DNA of 64,000 nucleotides from Lysobacter_L cavernae (GCF_042648505.1 NZ_JBHRXK010000001.1:1-64000); one strand, 5' to 3'; shown: positions 1 to 9,961, numbered from the stretch's first letter. Notes: generated by a model from the letters alone, not told the origin. A program made the numbers and translations.

Positions 1-213
1 AACCGGATCAACGGTGCGCCGATCTGAATGAAAGTCCGCTCGTGCCATCGCAGCCGGGGCGGATCGTGTTCAAGACGGGCGGTATTTCAGCAGCCTGCTA
101 GGTCGCTTGCTTCGGATTGCCGTGCCCGAATTTCAGCCGATCGGTGCTCATCCCGATTACCAGGAATCGGCCACGGTGGTGGCGTTTCCCGCGCGCAATG
201 CCAGGAAGGTTTG
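1..213. other. 5' flank of galU, no gene recognised
   Basis: The first nine codons in frame 1 end in TGA at 25-27 and could be the tail of an upstream gene, but eight residues are too few to identify anything. From 28 to 202 I see no convincing coding sequence; the galU frame is open here but lacks family similarity before residue MSVRIRK. A ribosome binding site, AGGAAGG, lies at 203-209. Confidence 0.4.
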
Positions 214-1113
214 ATGTCGGTCCGTATCCGCAAGGCAGTTTTTCCGGTGGCTGGTCTGGGCACCCGTTTTCTTCCAGCGACCAAGACCGTGCCGAAGGAA
301 ATGCTGCCGATCATTGATCGGCCGCTGATCCAGTACGCGGTTGACGAGGCGATCGAAGCCGGCTGCGACACACTGGTGTTCGTCACCAACCGCTACAAGC
401 ACGCGGTCGCTGACTACTTCGACAAGGCCTATGAGCTCGAGCATAAGCTTGAGCGCAGCGGCAAAACCGAGCAGCTCGAGCTGATCCGCAATGTCCTGCC
501 GTCCGGCGTTCGTGCGGTGTTCGTGACCCAGGCCGAAGCCCTGGGCCTAGGCCATGCCGTGCTGTGTGCGAAGGCTGTGATCGGCGATGAACCCTTTGCG
601 GTGCTGTTGCCCGACGACCTGATCTGGAACCGTGGCCCAGGCGCGCTCAAGCAGATGGCCGACGCCGCTCAGGCGTCAGGCGCAAGCATGATCGCGGTGC
701 AGGACGTGCCACGCGAGCAGACCGGCAGCTACGGCATAGTCGCGACCGACGCATTCCACGCGCGGCAGGGCCGCATCCGCGCCATCGTCGAGAAGCCCAG
801 GCCCGAGGCAGCGCCGAGCACGCTTGCGGTGGTGGGCCGTTATGTACTGAACCCACGCATCTTTTCGCTGCTCGAATCCACGCAGCCCGGTGCCGGCGGG
901 GAAATCCAGCTGACCGATGCGATTGCCGCGCTCCTTTCCGAGGAAGCCGTCAATGCCTACCGTTTCCAGGGCACGCGTTTCGACTGCGGCACCCACATAG
1001 GCTTGATCGAAGCGACCATCCGTTATGCGCTCGATCACGAGAAGCTCAGCGATTCGGCCCGTCAGTTGATGCAGAATGCGCTGGCCGAGCTGGGCGTCGA
1101 AGAACTCGGCTGA
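214..1113 (+). CDS. galU: UTP-glucose-1-phosphate uridylyltransferase
   Basis: Makes UDP-glucose from UTP and glucose-1-phosphate in the cytoplasm, feeding surface polysaccharide and LPS synthesis. The 299-residue protein has the nucleotidyltransferase signature GLGTRFLPATK at residues 14-24, the following VPKEMLPI segment, and a conserved LPDDL metal-site region near residue 130. The frame is open further upstream, but the start at 214 is preferred because AGGAAGG precedes it by 4-5 bases and GalU homology begins there. Length fits the family (about 295-300). It is a single gene on this side; the gene before it is outside the window. Confidence 0.95.
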   Translation: MSVRIRKAVFPVAGLGTRFLPATKTVPKEMLPIIDRPLIQYAVDEAIEAGCDTLVFVTNRYKHAVADYFDKAYELEHKLERSGKTEQLELIRNVLPSGVRAVFVTQAEALGLGHAVLCAKAVIGDEPFAVLLPDDLIWNRGPGALKQMADAAQASGASMIAVQDVPREQTGSYGIVATDAFHARQGRIRAIVEKPRPEAAPSTLAVVGRYVLNPRIFSLLESTQPGAGGEIQLTDAIAALLSEEAVNAYRFQGTRFDCGTHIGLIEATIRYALDHEKLSDSARQLMQNALAELGVEELG

Positions 1114-1216
1114 AGATCGCGTCGCCTCTGCCGGCGTCGCCCACGTACGCAGACTGGCATGATGACGACCTGATTCGTCGTCGCTTCTTCCTATCCCGGT
1201 GGCGTGTCCGGCATCG

Positions 1217-2515
1217 ATGGCAGGCCTGAGTTCCAATTACTACAGTGCCACTGTGCCGGATCACGCGGTCGGGCACGGCGCGCTGCAGGGCGCCTGCTCG
1301 ACCGGGGTCTGCGTGATCGGTGGGGGCTTTGCCGGGCTCAATACGGCCCTTGGGCTCGCCGAACGTGGCTTGCGTGATGTCGTGGTGCTGGAATCCCATC
1401 GCGTCGGCTTCGGCGCTTCCGGCCGCAATGGCGGGTTCGTGTTCGGTGGTTTTTCACTCGGCGAAGCGAGCCTGCTGCAGCAGCTCGGGCCTGAGCGGGC
1501 TCGGGGCATGTATGCAGGCACCGTCGCTGCCGTCGAATTGATCCGCGCCCGCAGCCAGCGCTATGCCATCGATTGCGACCGGGTCGACGCCGGTGTCATC
1601 TGGGCGAACTGGTTCCGCGATGCGGGACTGCTGCACGCGCGCCAGCGCCTGCTGGACGAGCACTTCGCAGTCCGCTGGCAATGGCTATCCGAGGCTAATC
1701 TGCTGCAGCAAGTGCATAGCCGCCGCTACCATGGCGGTCTGTTCGAGCCCGATGCCTTCCACTTCCACCCACTCAAATACGCGCAGGGGATTGCCCAGGC
1801 TGCGATTGCCCAGGGCGTCACGGTCCATGAGCAGTCACCGGTCGCCGGTCTGCAACGGGTGGGGCAGGGTTGGCGGGTTTGCACGCCCACTGGCGTTGTC
1901 GAGGCCGAACAGGTGGTGCTGGCCTGTGGCGGTTACCTGGCTGGATTGCGGCGGCAGGTGGATGCGGCGGTGCTGCCGATTGCCACCTATGTGATGGTGA
2001 GCGAGCCGCTGGGAGCGCGCCTGGACGAGGTCATGACGACACGTGCCGCGGTCTACGACACCCGTTTCGCTTTCGACTACTACCGTCCGTTGCCGGACAG
2101 TCGCCTGCTATGGGGCGGTCGCATTTCGGTGCGGGATCGCGCGCCGGCGGCGGTCAGGCGATTGTTGTACCGGGACATGCTCAAGGTGTTCCCGCAGCTG
2201 GATGGGATTCGCATCGATCATGCCTGGTCCGGTTTGATGAGTTACGCACGGCACCAGATGCCGCAGATCAGCTGTATCGAGCCCGGCTTGTGGCTCGCCC
2301 AGGCCTTCGGCGGCCACGGCGTGGCGCCGACGACGTTCGCCGGCGAGTTGCTGGCGGACGCGATCACGCAAGGCAGTACGCGCTGGCGTGAGTTTGCCGA
2401 CTATGGTCTGGTATCGGCTTTGAAGCCGGCCGGCTTTGCGGGTGCCCAACTGCGCTACTGGTGGGCCGAGTTCAAGGATGCATGGAAAGACCGGATGGAA
2501 CGGACGAGGCAGTGA
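1217..2515 (+). CDS. FAD-dependent amine/amino-acid oxidase (DAO family)
   Basis: A 432-residue flavoprotein of the glycine/D-amino-acid oxidase superfamily, closest in style to PuuB/OrdL-type gamma-glutamylputrescine oxidases; the substrate is not determinable here. The Rossmann FAD motif VIGGGFAG is at residues 33-40, with the ribose-binding acidic residue in VVLES near 59, a GASGRNGG segment typical of the PuuB group, and a C-terminal GGHGVAPTTFAGE stretch. A GTG at 1199 could also start it; ATG 1217 is preferred because the N-terminus is then normal. Its TGA overlaps the ATG of the next gene, so the two are probably translated together. Confidence 0.8.
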   Translation: MAGLSSNYYSATVPDHAVGHGALQGACSTGVCVIGGGFAGLNTALGLAERGLRDVVVLESHRVGFGASGRNGGFVFGGFSLGEASLLQQLGPERARGMYAGTVAAVELIRARSQRYAIDCDRVDAGVIWANWFRDAGLLHARQRLLDEHFAVRWQWLSEANLLQQVHSRRYHGGLFEPDAFHFHPLKYAQGIAQAAIAQGVTVHEQSPVAGLQRVGQGWRVCTPTGVVEAEQVVLACGGYLAGLRRQVDAAVLPIATYVMVSEPLGARLDEVMTTRAAVYDTRFAFDYYRPLPDSRLLWGGRISVRDRAPAAVRRLLYRDMLKVFPQLDGIRIDHAWSGLMSYARHQMPQISCIEPGLWLAQAFGGHGVAPTTFAGELLADAITQGSTRWREFADYGLVSALKPAGFAGAQLRYWWAEFKDAWKDRMERTRQ

Positions 2516-2856
2516 TGAGCGAGCAGGGCACGATCACCTGGGGTGATTTCGAGAAGGTGTTGATCTGCGCAGGGACTGTGCAACGCGTGGAGGAATTCCC
2601 TGAGGCGCGCAAGCCGGCCTGGAAACTGTGGGTGGACTTCGGCCCCCATGGCATCAGGAAAACCAGTGCGCAGATCAAGCACCTTTATCCGGCCGACGCG
2701 CTGGTCGGTCGCCAGATAGTGGGCGTGATCAACTTCCCGCCCAAGCAGGTCGGACCGTTCGTGTCGGAGTTTCTGCTGACAGGCTTCCCGACCGAAGACG
2801 GCGTGGTCATCACCACCATCGAGCGGCCGGTGCCCGACGGAACCCGTCTGGCGTGA
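2515..2856 (+). CDS. csaA: CsaA-like tRNA-binding protein
   Basis: A 113-residue single-domain protein of the tRNA-binding (EMAP/CsaA) OB-fold family. CsaA-type proteins bind tRNA-like RNA and have been described as chaperones linked to export in Bacillus; the family's length is about 110 residues. The segment KPAWKLWVDFG followed by KTSAQIKHLY, and the NFPPKQVGPFVSEFL stretch, are the usual conserved blocks. Start and stop of neighbours overlap (TGATG at 2513-2517), indicating translational coupling with the oxidase gene, though no functional link is known. The name is by family resemblance only. Confidence 0.8.
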   Translation: MSEQGTITWGDFEKVLICAGTVQRVEEFPEARKPAWKLWVDFGPHGIRKTSAQIKHLYPADALVGRQIVGVINFPPKQVGPFVSEFLLTGFPTEDGVVITTIERPVPDGTRLA

Positions 2857-2864
2857 CACGGCGA

Positions 2865-2892
2865 CACAGGCCGAGGCGAACCTCGGCCTGTG
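2865..2892. terminator. Hairpin between convergent genes
   Basis: A perfect 12-bp stem, CACAGGCCGAGG against CCTCGGCCTGTG, closes on a CGAA tetraloop. It sits between the convergent csaA-like and lipoprotein genes and would fold in both transcripts. No T-run follows on either strand, so it is terminator-like rather than a classic intrinsic terminator. Confidence 0.6.
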
Positions 2893-2905
2893 AACGCGGG
2901 CGAAG

Positions 2906-3358
2906 TTATTGCGCTGTAACGCGGGCGTTTTCGCCGTTGCCCTGGACGTAGACTTTCTGCCCGACGCGCAGGCTGGAAGGCGCTTGCGTCACCGAAACCA
3001 GCACGCCGTTGCTCATGCGCACGATGATCTGCTGGCCTGGAAGCGGCTTGTCGTGCTTCTTCTGCACTTCGTTGCCGGCGACCGCACCGCCGATGGTGCC
3101 CAGCACCTGCGCGACATCGCGGCCGCTGCCACCACCGATCAGACTACCGACGCCCAGACCGATTGCGCCGCCGACGACGGCACCGACGCCGGTGTGGTGG
3201 TTACTGTTGATCTGCACATCGGTGATCTGTTCGATGACACCGGTGCGGATCTCGACTGTGCCGGCCATCGAGCCGGGGCTCGTCGTGGCGCATGCGGACA
3301 GCAATACAGTCAGGGCCAGAGCCAATAACGCCCGGAAAGAGGCAGCGCGCTCGAACAT
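2906..3358 (-). CDS. Glycine-zipper outer-membrane lipoprotein (SlyB/Pcp-like)
   Basis: A 150-residue predicted lipoprotein. The signal peptide ends in a LLSAC lipobox with the lipidated cysteine at residue 23. A glycine-zipper membrane segment, VGAVVGGAIGLGVG followed by a second GTIGGAVAG run, spans about residues 55-95, as in the 17-kDa/SlyB/Pcp lipoproteins. The C-terminus (GQQIIVRMSNG onward) is the usual beta-rich SlyB tail. ATG 3358 is chosen because AAGGAG lies just upstream and the lipobox then falls at the right distance. It is transcribed alone. Members are outer-membrane anchored and often respond to divalent-cation or envelope stress; that role is family knowledge. Confidence 0.85.
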   Translation of the reverse strand: MFERAASFRALLALALTVLLSACATTSPGSMAGTVEIRTGVIEQITDVQINSNHHTGVGAVVGGAIGLGVGSLIGGGSGRDVAQVLGTIGGAVAGNEVQKKHDKPLPGQQIIVRMSNGVLVSVTQAPSSLRVGQKVYVQGNGENARVTAQ

Positions 3359-3522
3359 GGGATTCTCCTTGAGATGGGTCGAACAGGGTGTGGCGATACG
3401 CATTCCGTGCGCCGCTGCGTGCATCCCCAGGCGGCGAGCCACGATGCGGGTCCATCCTAGGCATGGGAAGGGCGATCTTCTTGTGAAGACCCGGTGGACA
3501 GACCATCCGGCGCCAACAAAAA

Positions 3523-3544
3523 ACGGGCAGCCCTGGCTGCCCGT
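3523..3544 (-). terminator. Intrinsic terminator of fadA
   Basis: A 10-bp stem ACGGGCAGCC / GGCTGCCCGT with a 2-base spacer. In the fadA direction it is followed by TTTTTGTTG, and in the opposite direction by TTTT, so it can act both ways. It lies 29 bases beyond the fadA stop codon. Confidence 0.85.
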
Positions 3545-3572
3545 TTTCGTAATCGAACGATCCGCTGAGCGA

Positions 3573-4784
3573 TCAGAGCGCTTCGAAGATGCCCGCCGCG
3601 CCCATGCCGGTGCCGATGCACATCGTCACCATGCCGTACTTGAGCTGGCGACGGCGCAGGCCGTGCACGATGGTGGCGGTGCGGATCGCACCGGTGGCGC
3701 CGAGCGGATGACCGAGCGCGATCGCGCCGCCGAGCGGATTGACTTTGGACGGGTCCAGGCCGGAATCCCGGATTACGGCCAACGCCTGCGCGGCGAACGC
3801 TTCGTTGAGTTCGATCCAGTCGAGCTGGTCCTTGCTCAGGCCGGCCTGCTTGAGCGCCTTCGGAATCGCCGCGATCGGGCCGATGCCCATCACTTCCGGG
3901 CGCACGCCGGCGACCGAGAAGCTGACGAAGCGGGCGAGCGGGGTCAGGCCGTAGTCCTTGATCGCCTGTTCGGAAGCCAGCAGCACCGCACCGGCGCCGT
4001 CGCTCATCTGCGAGCTGTTGCCGGCAGTGACGCTGCCGCCGAACTGGCCGTTGCGGAACACCGGCTTGAGCTTGGCCAGACCTTCGAGTGAAGAGTCCGG
4101 ACGCGGGCCTTCGTCGATCTCGACCAGCGTCTTCTTCATGCGAATGGTGTTGCCACTGGCCAGGTCGGGGATGCGCGAGATCACTTCATACGGCGTGATC
4201 TCGGACTTGAACTCACCGGCCTGGATCGCGGCAATGGCCTTCTGGTGCGAGGCCAACGCGAAGGCGTCCTGGTCTTCGCGCGAGACCTTCCATTCCTCGG
4301 CGACCTTCTCGGCGGTGATGCCCATGCCGTAGGCAATGGCAACGTTCTCGTCCTTGGCGAACACCTGCGGGCTCAGAGCGACCTTGTTGCCCATCATCGG
4401 CACCATCGACATCGATTCGGTGCCGCCGGCCAACATCAGGTCGGCGTTGCCGAGGCGGATCTGGTCGGCCGCCAGTGCCACGGCCTGCAGGCCGGAGGAG
4501 CAGAAGCGGTTGATGGTCTGCGCAGCGACGGTATTCGGCAGGCCGGCCAGCAGCGCGCCGATACGCGCCACGTTCATGCCTTGCTCGCCCTCGGGCATGG
4601 CGCAACCGATGATGGCGTCGTCGATGCGGCCCAGGTCGATGCCCGGCGCCTGCGCGACCACGGAGCGCAGCACGTGGGCGAGCATCTCGTCGGGACGGGT
4701 ATTGCGGAACACGCCGCGCGGGGCCTTGCCGACCGGGGTGCGGGTGGCGGCGACGATGTAGGCGTCCTGGATCTGCTTGGTCAT
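3573..4784 (-). CDS. fadA: Acetyl-CoA C-acyltransferase (3-ketoacyl-CoA thiolase)
   Basis: Catalyses the last step of fatty-acid beta-oxidation, releasing acetyl-CoA. At 403 residues it has the thiolase family length. The nucleophilic cysteine is C95 in NRFCSSGLQ; the GHPLGATGA histidine motif is near residue 360 and the second catalytic cysteine is in CIGTGMGAAG near 389. The start at 4784 has GGAAAG upstream. It follows fadN on the same strand with a 103-base gap that carries a palindromic repeat, and ends at a strong terminator. With fadN it would form the alpha2-beta2 beta-oxidation complex. Confidence 0.92.
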   Translation of the reverse strand: MTKQIQDAYIVAATRTPVGKAPRGVFRNTRPDEMLAHVLRSVVAQAPGIDLGRIDDAIIGCAMPEGEQGMNVARIGALLAGLPNTVAAQTINRFCSSGLQAVALAADQIRLGNADLMLAGGTESMSMVPMMGNKVALSPQVFAKDENVAIAYGMGITAEKVAEEWKVSREDQDAFALASHQKAIAAIQAGEFKSEITPYEVISRIPDLASGNTIRMKKTLVEIDEGPRPDSSLEGLAKLKPVFRNGQFGGSVTAGNSSQMSDGAGAVLLASEQAIKDYGLTPLARFVSFSVAGVRPEVMGIGPIAAIPKALKQAGLSKDQLDWIELNEAFAAQALAVIRDSGLDPSKVNPLGGAIALGHPLGATGAIRTATIVHGLRRRQLKYGMVTMCIGTGMGAAGIFEAL

Positions 4785-4799
4785 TGTTCTTTCCAAAGC

Positions 4800-4882
4800 G
4801 TGATTGGTGATTGGTGATTTGTGATTCGTGGGAGCGGAGCTTCGCGACGGCGCTTTTCGCTGAGCCGAATCACGAATCACGG
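4800..4882. repeat. Dispersed GTGATT palindromic repeat, copy 1
   Basis: The left arm is a run of GTGATTNG units (four in a row) and the right arm is CGAATCACGAATCAC, its near-perfect inverse; the unrelated centre is about 35 bases. It fills the gap between fadN and fadA. A second copy with a different centre lies in the guaB-guaA gap (22371-22465). It looks like a REP-type element of the kind common in Xanthomonadaceae genomes. Confidence 0.75.
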
Positions 4883-4887
4883 CCGGG

Positions 4888-7263
4888 TCAGTTCCGCAGC
4901 GGCTTGCCGGTCTTGAGCATGTGCGCGATGCGTTCCTGCGTCTTGGGCATCTGTGCCAGCGCGACGAAGTGTTCGCGTTCGAGCTTGAGCAGCCATTCCT
5001 CGTCGACCAGCGCACCGCGGTCGACTTCACCGCCGCAGATCACGGTGGCGATGCGGGTGGCGATCTCATAGTCGTGCTTGGAGATGAAATAACCTTCCAG
5101 CATGTTCACCAGCATCATCTTGAAGGTGGCGATGCCGACATCACCGGCGACCTGGATGCGGCGCGCCGGCAGGGGCGGACGGTAGCCGGATTCGGCCAGT
5201 GCGCGCGCCTGCTGCCTGGCGACATGCAGCAGCTCGAAGGAATTGAAGACAACCGTGTCGTTGTCGCGGGCGAGCTTGAGCTCACGCGCCTCGAAGGCCG
5301 AGGCCGAGACCTTGCCCATCGCCACGCTTTCGAACGCGGTCTTGAGCTGCGCGAACACGTCGCCGCCCGGGCCAGCGGCCTCGGACGCGCGCACCGCGAA
5401 CTCCTTCAGGCCGCCACCGGCAGGCAGCAGGCCGACGCCCGCTTCGACCAGGCCGATGTAACTTTCCAGCGTGAACACGGCCTTAGCCGAGTGCATCTGG
5501 AACTCGCAGCCGCCGCCCAGTGCCAAGCCACGCACTGCGGCCACGACCGGCACCAGCGCGTACTTGATGCGCTGGCTGGTGGCCTGGAAGTTGGCGACCA
5601 TCGCCTCGAAGCCCTTGACGTCGCCGGCCTGCAACAGGCCCAGTGCGCCGGCCAGGTCGGCACCCGCCGAGAACGGCTCCTTCGGCTGCCAGATCACCAG
5701 GCCCTTGAAGTCGCGTTCTGCAATGGCGATGGCTTCCTGCAGGCCGTTGAGCACGTGGTCGTTGACGGTGTGCAGTTTGGTCTTGAAGCTGACCACGGCG
5801 ATGTCGTCGCCTTCGTCGACCCACAGGCGCACGCCGTCGTTCTCGTAGACGGTGCGGCCGTGCGAGAACTTCTCGCCCAGCAGCGGATCGGGGAAACGCT
5901 GGCGCGCATAGACCGGATTGCCCGAGCGCGCCACGTTGGCGTTGCGCGCCGGGCTGTAGCTGCCGTCGGCGAAATGCACGCCGTCGCGACCGTCGAACAC
6001 CCAGTCCGGCAGCGGCGCACTGCTCATCGCCTTGCCGGCGACGATGTCCTCGGCGATCCAGTCGGCGACCTGCTTCCAGCCGGCGGCCTGCCAGGTCTCG
6101 AACGGCCCCAGCGACCAGCCGTAGCCCCAGCGCATGGCGAAATCGATGTCACGCGCGGTGTCGGCGATCGACTCCAGGTGGAATGCGCTGTAGTGGAAGG
6201 TATCGCGGAAGATCGCCCACAGGAACTGCGCCTGCGGATGCGCGCTGGCGCGCAGCGCGGCGAACTTCTTGGCCGGGTCCTTCTCCTTGAGCAGGCCGGC
6301 CACTTCCGGGTCGAGCTCACCGGCAGAGGCGCGGTAGTCCTGCGCCTTCAGGTCGAGTACCAGAATGTCCTTGCCGCGCTTGGTGTAGACGCCGGCGCCG
6401 CTTTTCTGGCCCAGTGCGCCCTTCTCGATCAGCGCCGCCAGCCACTTCGGTGATTTGAAGTACGCGTGCCACGGATCGTCGGGCAGCGTGTCGGCCATGG
6501 TCTTGATGACGTGCGCCATCGTGTCCAGGCCGACCACGTCCGCGGTGCGGAACGTCGCCGACTTCGGCCGGCCGATTGCCGGGCCGGTGAGCGCGTCGAC
6601 GGTGTCGAAGCTCAGGCCGAACTGCTCGGTGTGGTGCATGCCGGCCAGCATCGAGAACACGCCGATGCGGTTGCCGATGAAGTTCGGGGTGTCCTTGGCG
6701 ATGACCACACCCTTGCCCAAGGTGGTGGTCAGGAAGGTTTCCAGCGCCTCGAGCACATCGGCGTCGGTAGTCTTGGCCGGGATGAGCTCGGCCAGGTGCA
6801 TGTAGCGCGGCGGGTTGAAGAAGTGCACGCCACAGAAGCGGTGGCGCAGCTGCTCGGGCAGCACTTCGGCCAGCTTGTTGATGCCCAGGCCCGAGGTGTT
6901 GCTGGCCAGCACGGTGTGCTCGGCCACGAACGGGGCGATCTTCTTGTACAGGTCCTGCTTCCAGTCCATCCGCTCGGCGATGGCCTCGATGATCAGGTCG
7001 CAGTCGCGCAGCTGCTCCAGGCCGGTCTCGTAGTTGGCCGCGGTGATGCGCTCGGCCAGGGTCTTGCTGGCGAGCGGGGCAGGGCTGAGCTTGCCCAGGT
7101 TGGCGATGGCCTTGGCGACGACGCCATTGGGGTCTCCTTCCTTCGCGGGCAGGTCGAACAGCACCGTGTCGACACCGGCATTGGTCAGGTGCGCAGCGAT
7201 CTGCGCGCCCATCACGCCGGCACCGAGGACGGCGACACGGCGGACAAGAAGTTTCTTAGACAT
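4888..7263 (-). CDS. fadN: Bifunctional 3-hydroxyacyl-CoA dehydrogenase / enoyl-CoA hydratase
   Basis: Carries the middle steps of beta-oxidation. In this 791-residue protein the dehydrogenase half is N-terminal (NAD motif LGAGVMGAQIA at about 13-23; HFFNPPRYMHLAEL near 150) and the crotonase half is C-terminal (SAGADLAG and ALGGGCEFQMH in the region 520-610). That order is the reverse of E. coli FadB and matches the FadN type. ATG 7263 is preferred over a TTG nine bases upstream. It lies between a PsrA-like regulator gene, 44 bases upstream, and fadA downstream, all on one strand, so a three-gene operon is likely. Confidence 0.88.
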   Translation of the reverse strand: MSKKLLVRRVAVLGAGVMGAQIAAHLTNAGVDTVLFDLPAKEGDPNGVVAKAIANLGKLSPAPLASKTLAERITAANYETGLEQLRDCDLIIEAIAERMDWKQDLYKKIAPFVAEHTVLASNTSGLGINKLAEVLPEQLRHRFCGVHFFNPPRYMHLAELIPAKTTDADVLEALETFLTTTLGKGVVIAKDTPNFIGNRIGVFSMLAGMHHTEQFGLSFDTVDALTGPAIGRPKSATFRTADVVGLDTMAHVIKTMADTLPDDPWHAYFKSPKWLAALIEKGALGQKSGAGVYTKRGKDILVLDLKAQDYRASAGELDPEVAGLLKEKDPAKKFAALRASAHPQAQFLWAIFRDTFHYSAFHLESIADTARDIDFAMRWGYGWSLGPFETWQAAGWKQVADWIAEDIVAGKAMSSAPLPDWVFDGRDGVHFADGSYSPARNANVARSGNPVYARQRFPDPLLGEKFSHGRTVYENDGVRLWVDEGDDIAVVSFKTKLHTVNDHVLNGLQEAIAIAERDFKGLVIWQPKEPFSAGADLAGALGLLQAGDVKGFEAMVANFQATSQRIKYALVPVVAAVRGLALGGGCEFQMHSAKAVFTLESYIGLVEAGVGLLPAGGGLKEFAVRASEAAGPGGDVFAQLKTAFESVAMGKVSASAFEARELKLARDNDTVVFNSFELLHVARQQARALAESGYRPPLPARRIQVAGDVGIATFKMMLVNMLEGYFISKHDYEIATRIATVICGGEVDRGALVDEEWLLKLEREHFVALAQMPKTQERIAHMLKTGKPLRN

Positions 7264-7307
7264 GTTATGCAAATCCTTGTTTTTACAAGAAGTAAGCTTT
7301 CAGGCGT

Positions 7308-7928
7308 TTAGCTCTTGAAACCGGCAGCGGCGAAGCGGATCAGCTCACGCGCGGCACGTTCACGATGCGCCGCCTCGGTGATACCGGCGGGACGCTTGAT
7401 CAGACCGAAATCGGCCATGGCGTAGGTCAGCGCACCGGCCAGGAAGTCCAGGCGCCAATACAGCTCTTCCTTGCTCAGGCCCGGCATGCAACCGGCGATG
7501 GCCTTGGCAAAGTCGCGCAGGACATGGCCGTAATGGTCGGAGAGGAACTTGCGCAGGCGGTCGTTCTTCTCGGCATAGGCGCGGGCGACCACGCGCACGA
7601 AGGCACCACCGCCGTGGCGGTCCTGGGCCATGGCCAGGGCCGGTTGGACGAAGGCGGCCAGGATCGGCTCGAGTTCGCCGGGATGCTGTTCCACCGCGGA
7701 TTTCAATGCCCCCAGGCGCTGGGCGCTCATCTCGTCCATGCGGCGGCGGAAGACCTCGTTGACGAGGTTTTCCTTGCTGCCGAAGTGATAGTTGACCGCG
7801 GCGATGTTGACGTCGGCGCGGCTGGTGACCTGGCGCAGCGAGGTGCCGGTGAAACCGAACTGGGCGAAAAGCTCCTCCGCGGCGCCGAGGATGCGGTCCT
7901 TGGTGGAGAAGTGGGTGGTGGTGGCCAT
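7308..7928 (-). CDS. TetR-family fatty-acid regulator, PsrA-like
   Basis: A 206-residue TetR repressor. The N-terminal helix-turn-helix (about residues 25-55; SLRQVTSRADVNIAAVNYHFGSKENL) is canonical, and the C-terminal ligand domain ends in a TetR_C segment. It heads the fadN-fadA genes and its own promoter region contains a perfect CAAAC-N4-GTTTG palindrome, the known operator form of Pseudomonas PsrA, which is released by long-chain fatty acids. I infer autoregulation and control of the operon by fatty acids. Only the TetR family itself is certain; the PsrA assignment rests on context plus the operator. Confidence 0.8.
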   Translation of the reverse strand: MATTTHFSTKDRILGAAEELFAQFGFTGTSLRQVTSRADVNIAAVNYHFGSKENLVNEVFRRRMDEMSAQRLGALKSAVEQHPGELEPILAAFVQPALAMAQDRHGGGAFVRVVARAYAEKNDRLRKFLSDHYGHVLRDFAKAIAGCMPGLSKEELYWRLDFLAGALTYAMADFGLIKRPAGITEAAHRERAARELIRFAAAGFKS

Positions 7929-7941
7929 GTCGGTCCTGAAT

Positions 7942-7955
7942 CAAACGCTTGTTTG
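7942..7955. promoter_or_regulatory. Predicted PsrA-type operator
   Basis: The palindrome CAAACGCTTGTTTG lies 14 bases upstream of the TetR gene start and agrees exactly with the G/CAAAC-N2-4-GTTTG/C consensus reported for PsrA. Its position suggests autorepression. Confidence 0.7.
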
Positions 7956-8028
7956 GATGCTAGTCCGGGCCGGCTGAACCGTCAACGGAATCTTCGGCGT
8001 GACCGTGCAAAAGCGCCTGCCAATCCGC

Positions 8029-8079
8029 TAGAATTACCGGAGCCTTGTTGGCTAAACCCGCGTCCCGACGCGGGTTTTT
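8029..8079 (+). terminator. Promoter -10 plus terminator hairpin ahead of ndk (possible leader or short RNA)
   Basis: A TAGAAT -10 element at 8029-8034 (the same GCTAGAATT context as the tRNA promoter near 31311) is followed by an 11-bp stem, AAACCCGCGTC / GACGCGGGTTT, at 8054-8077 and a run of T to 8079. The hairpin lies 57 bases before the ndk start and has no gene in front of it on this strand. It could attenuate ndk, or end a very short RNA. A second -10-like TTATCC follows at about 8083. Confidence 0.5.
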
Positions 8080-8136
8080 CTGTTATCCTCGGGCGCGAAC
8101 CTCAGGTTCAGCGGCCCGCCTACCCGGAGAATTTCC

Positions 8137-8562
8137 ATGGCGCTGGAGCGCACCCTGTCCATCATCAAGCCCGACGCCGTCGCCAAGAACGTCATCGGCG
8201 AGATCTATTCGCGTTTCGAAAAGTCCGGCCTCAAGGTCGCCGCGGCGCAGATGAAGCACCTGTCCAAGGCCGAGGCCGAAGGCTTCTATGCCGTGCACCG
8301 CGAGCGCCCGTTCTTCAGCGCGCTGGTCGAGTTCATGATCTCCGGCCCGGTGATGATCCAGGTGCTCGAGGGCGAGGGCGCGGTGCTCAAGAACCGTGAC
8401 CTGATGGGTGCCACCAACCCGAAGGACGCCGCGCCGGGCACGATCCGCGCCGACTTCGCCGACAGCATCGACGCCAACGCAGTGCACGGTTCGGACAGCC
8501 TGGAGAACGCCGCGAACGAAGTCGCGTATTTCTTCCCGGCGACCAGCGTCTACGCCCGTTGA
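8137..8562 (+). CDS. ndk: Nucleoside diphosphate kinase
   Basis: Transfers the gamma-phosphate between nucleoside triphosphates and diphosphates through a phosphohistidine. The 141-residue protein is of standard length and shows the catalytic histidine at H117 in NAVHGSD, plus the N-terminal ERTLSIIKPDAV block. GGAGAA lies upstream of the ATG. It is followed after 27 bases by rlmN, an arrangement conserved in many gammaproteobacteria. Confidence 0.97.
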   Translation: MALERTLSIIKPDAVAKNVIGEIYSRFEKSGLKVAAAQMKHLSKAEAEGFYAVHRERPFFSALVEFMISGPVMIQVLEGEGAVLKNRDLMGATNPKDAAPGTIRADFADSIDANAVHGSDSLENAANEVAYFFPATSVYAR

Positions 8563-8589
8563 TCGAGATACGTTGATAGTAGACAGGCC

Positions 8590-9840
<1,251 letters not shown>

Positions 9841-9961
9841 CGCCACTGCCAGCTGCCTTCCCACGCGTGGGACCGCCAGCGGTTTCTCGAAGACTTCAGT
9901 GGGCGCCTGCGCGCTATCGGCCGTCCGTCACCGGCAACGGGCGCGGGCGGGTGCCCGTACG

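Noticed and set aside
28..213. Upstream extension of the galU frame
   Set aside because: No GalU homology before MSVRIRK and a good ribosome site stands at 203-209; the first 62 codons are Arg/Ser-rich and look non-coding.
7276..7289. CTTGT-TTTT-ACAAG inverted repeat upstream of fadN
   Set aside because: Only 5-bp arms with a T-loop; it does not match the PsrA operator form and is likely chance.
5500..7300. Plus-strand frames opposite fadN
   Set aside because: Complementary frames to a conserved enzyme, with no ribosome sites or family resemblance.
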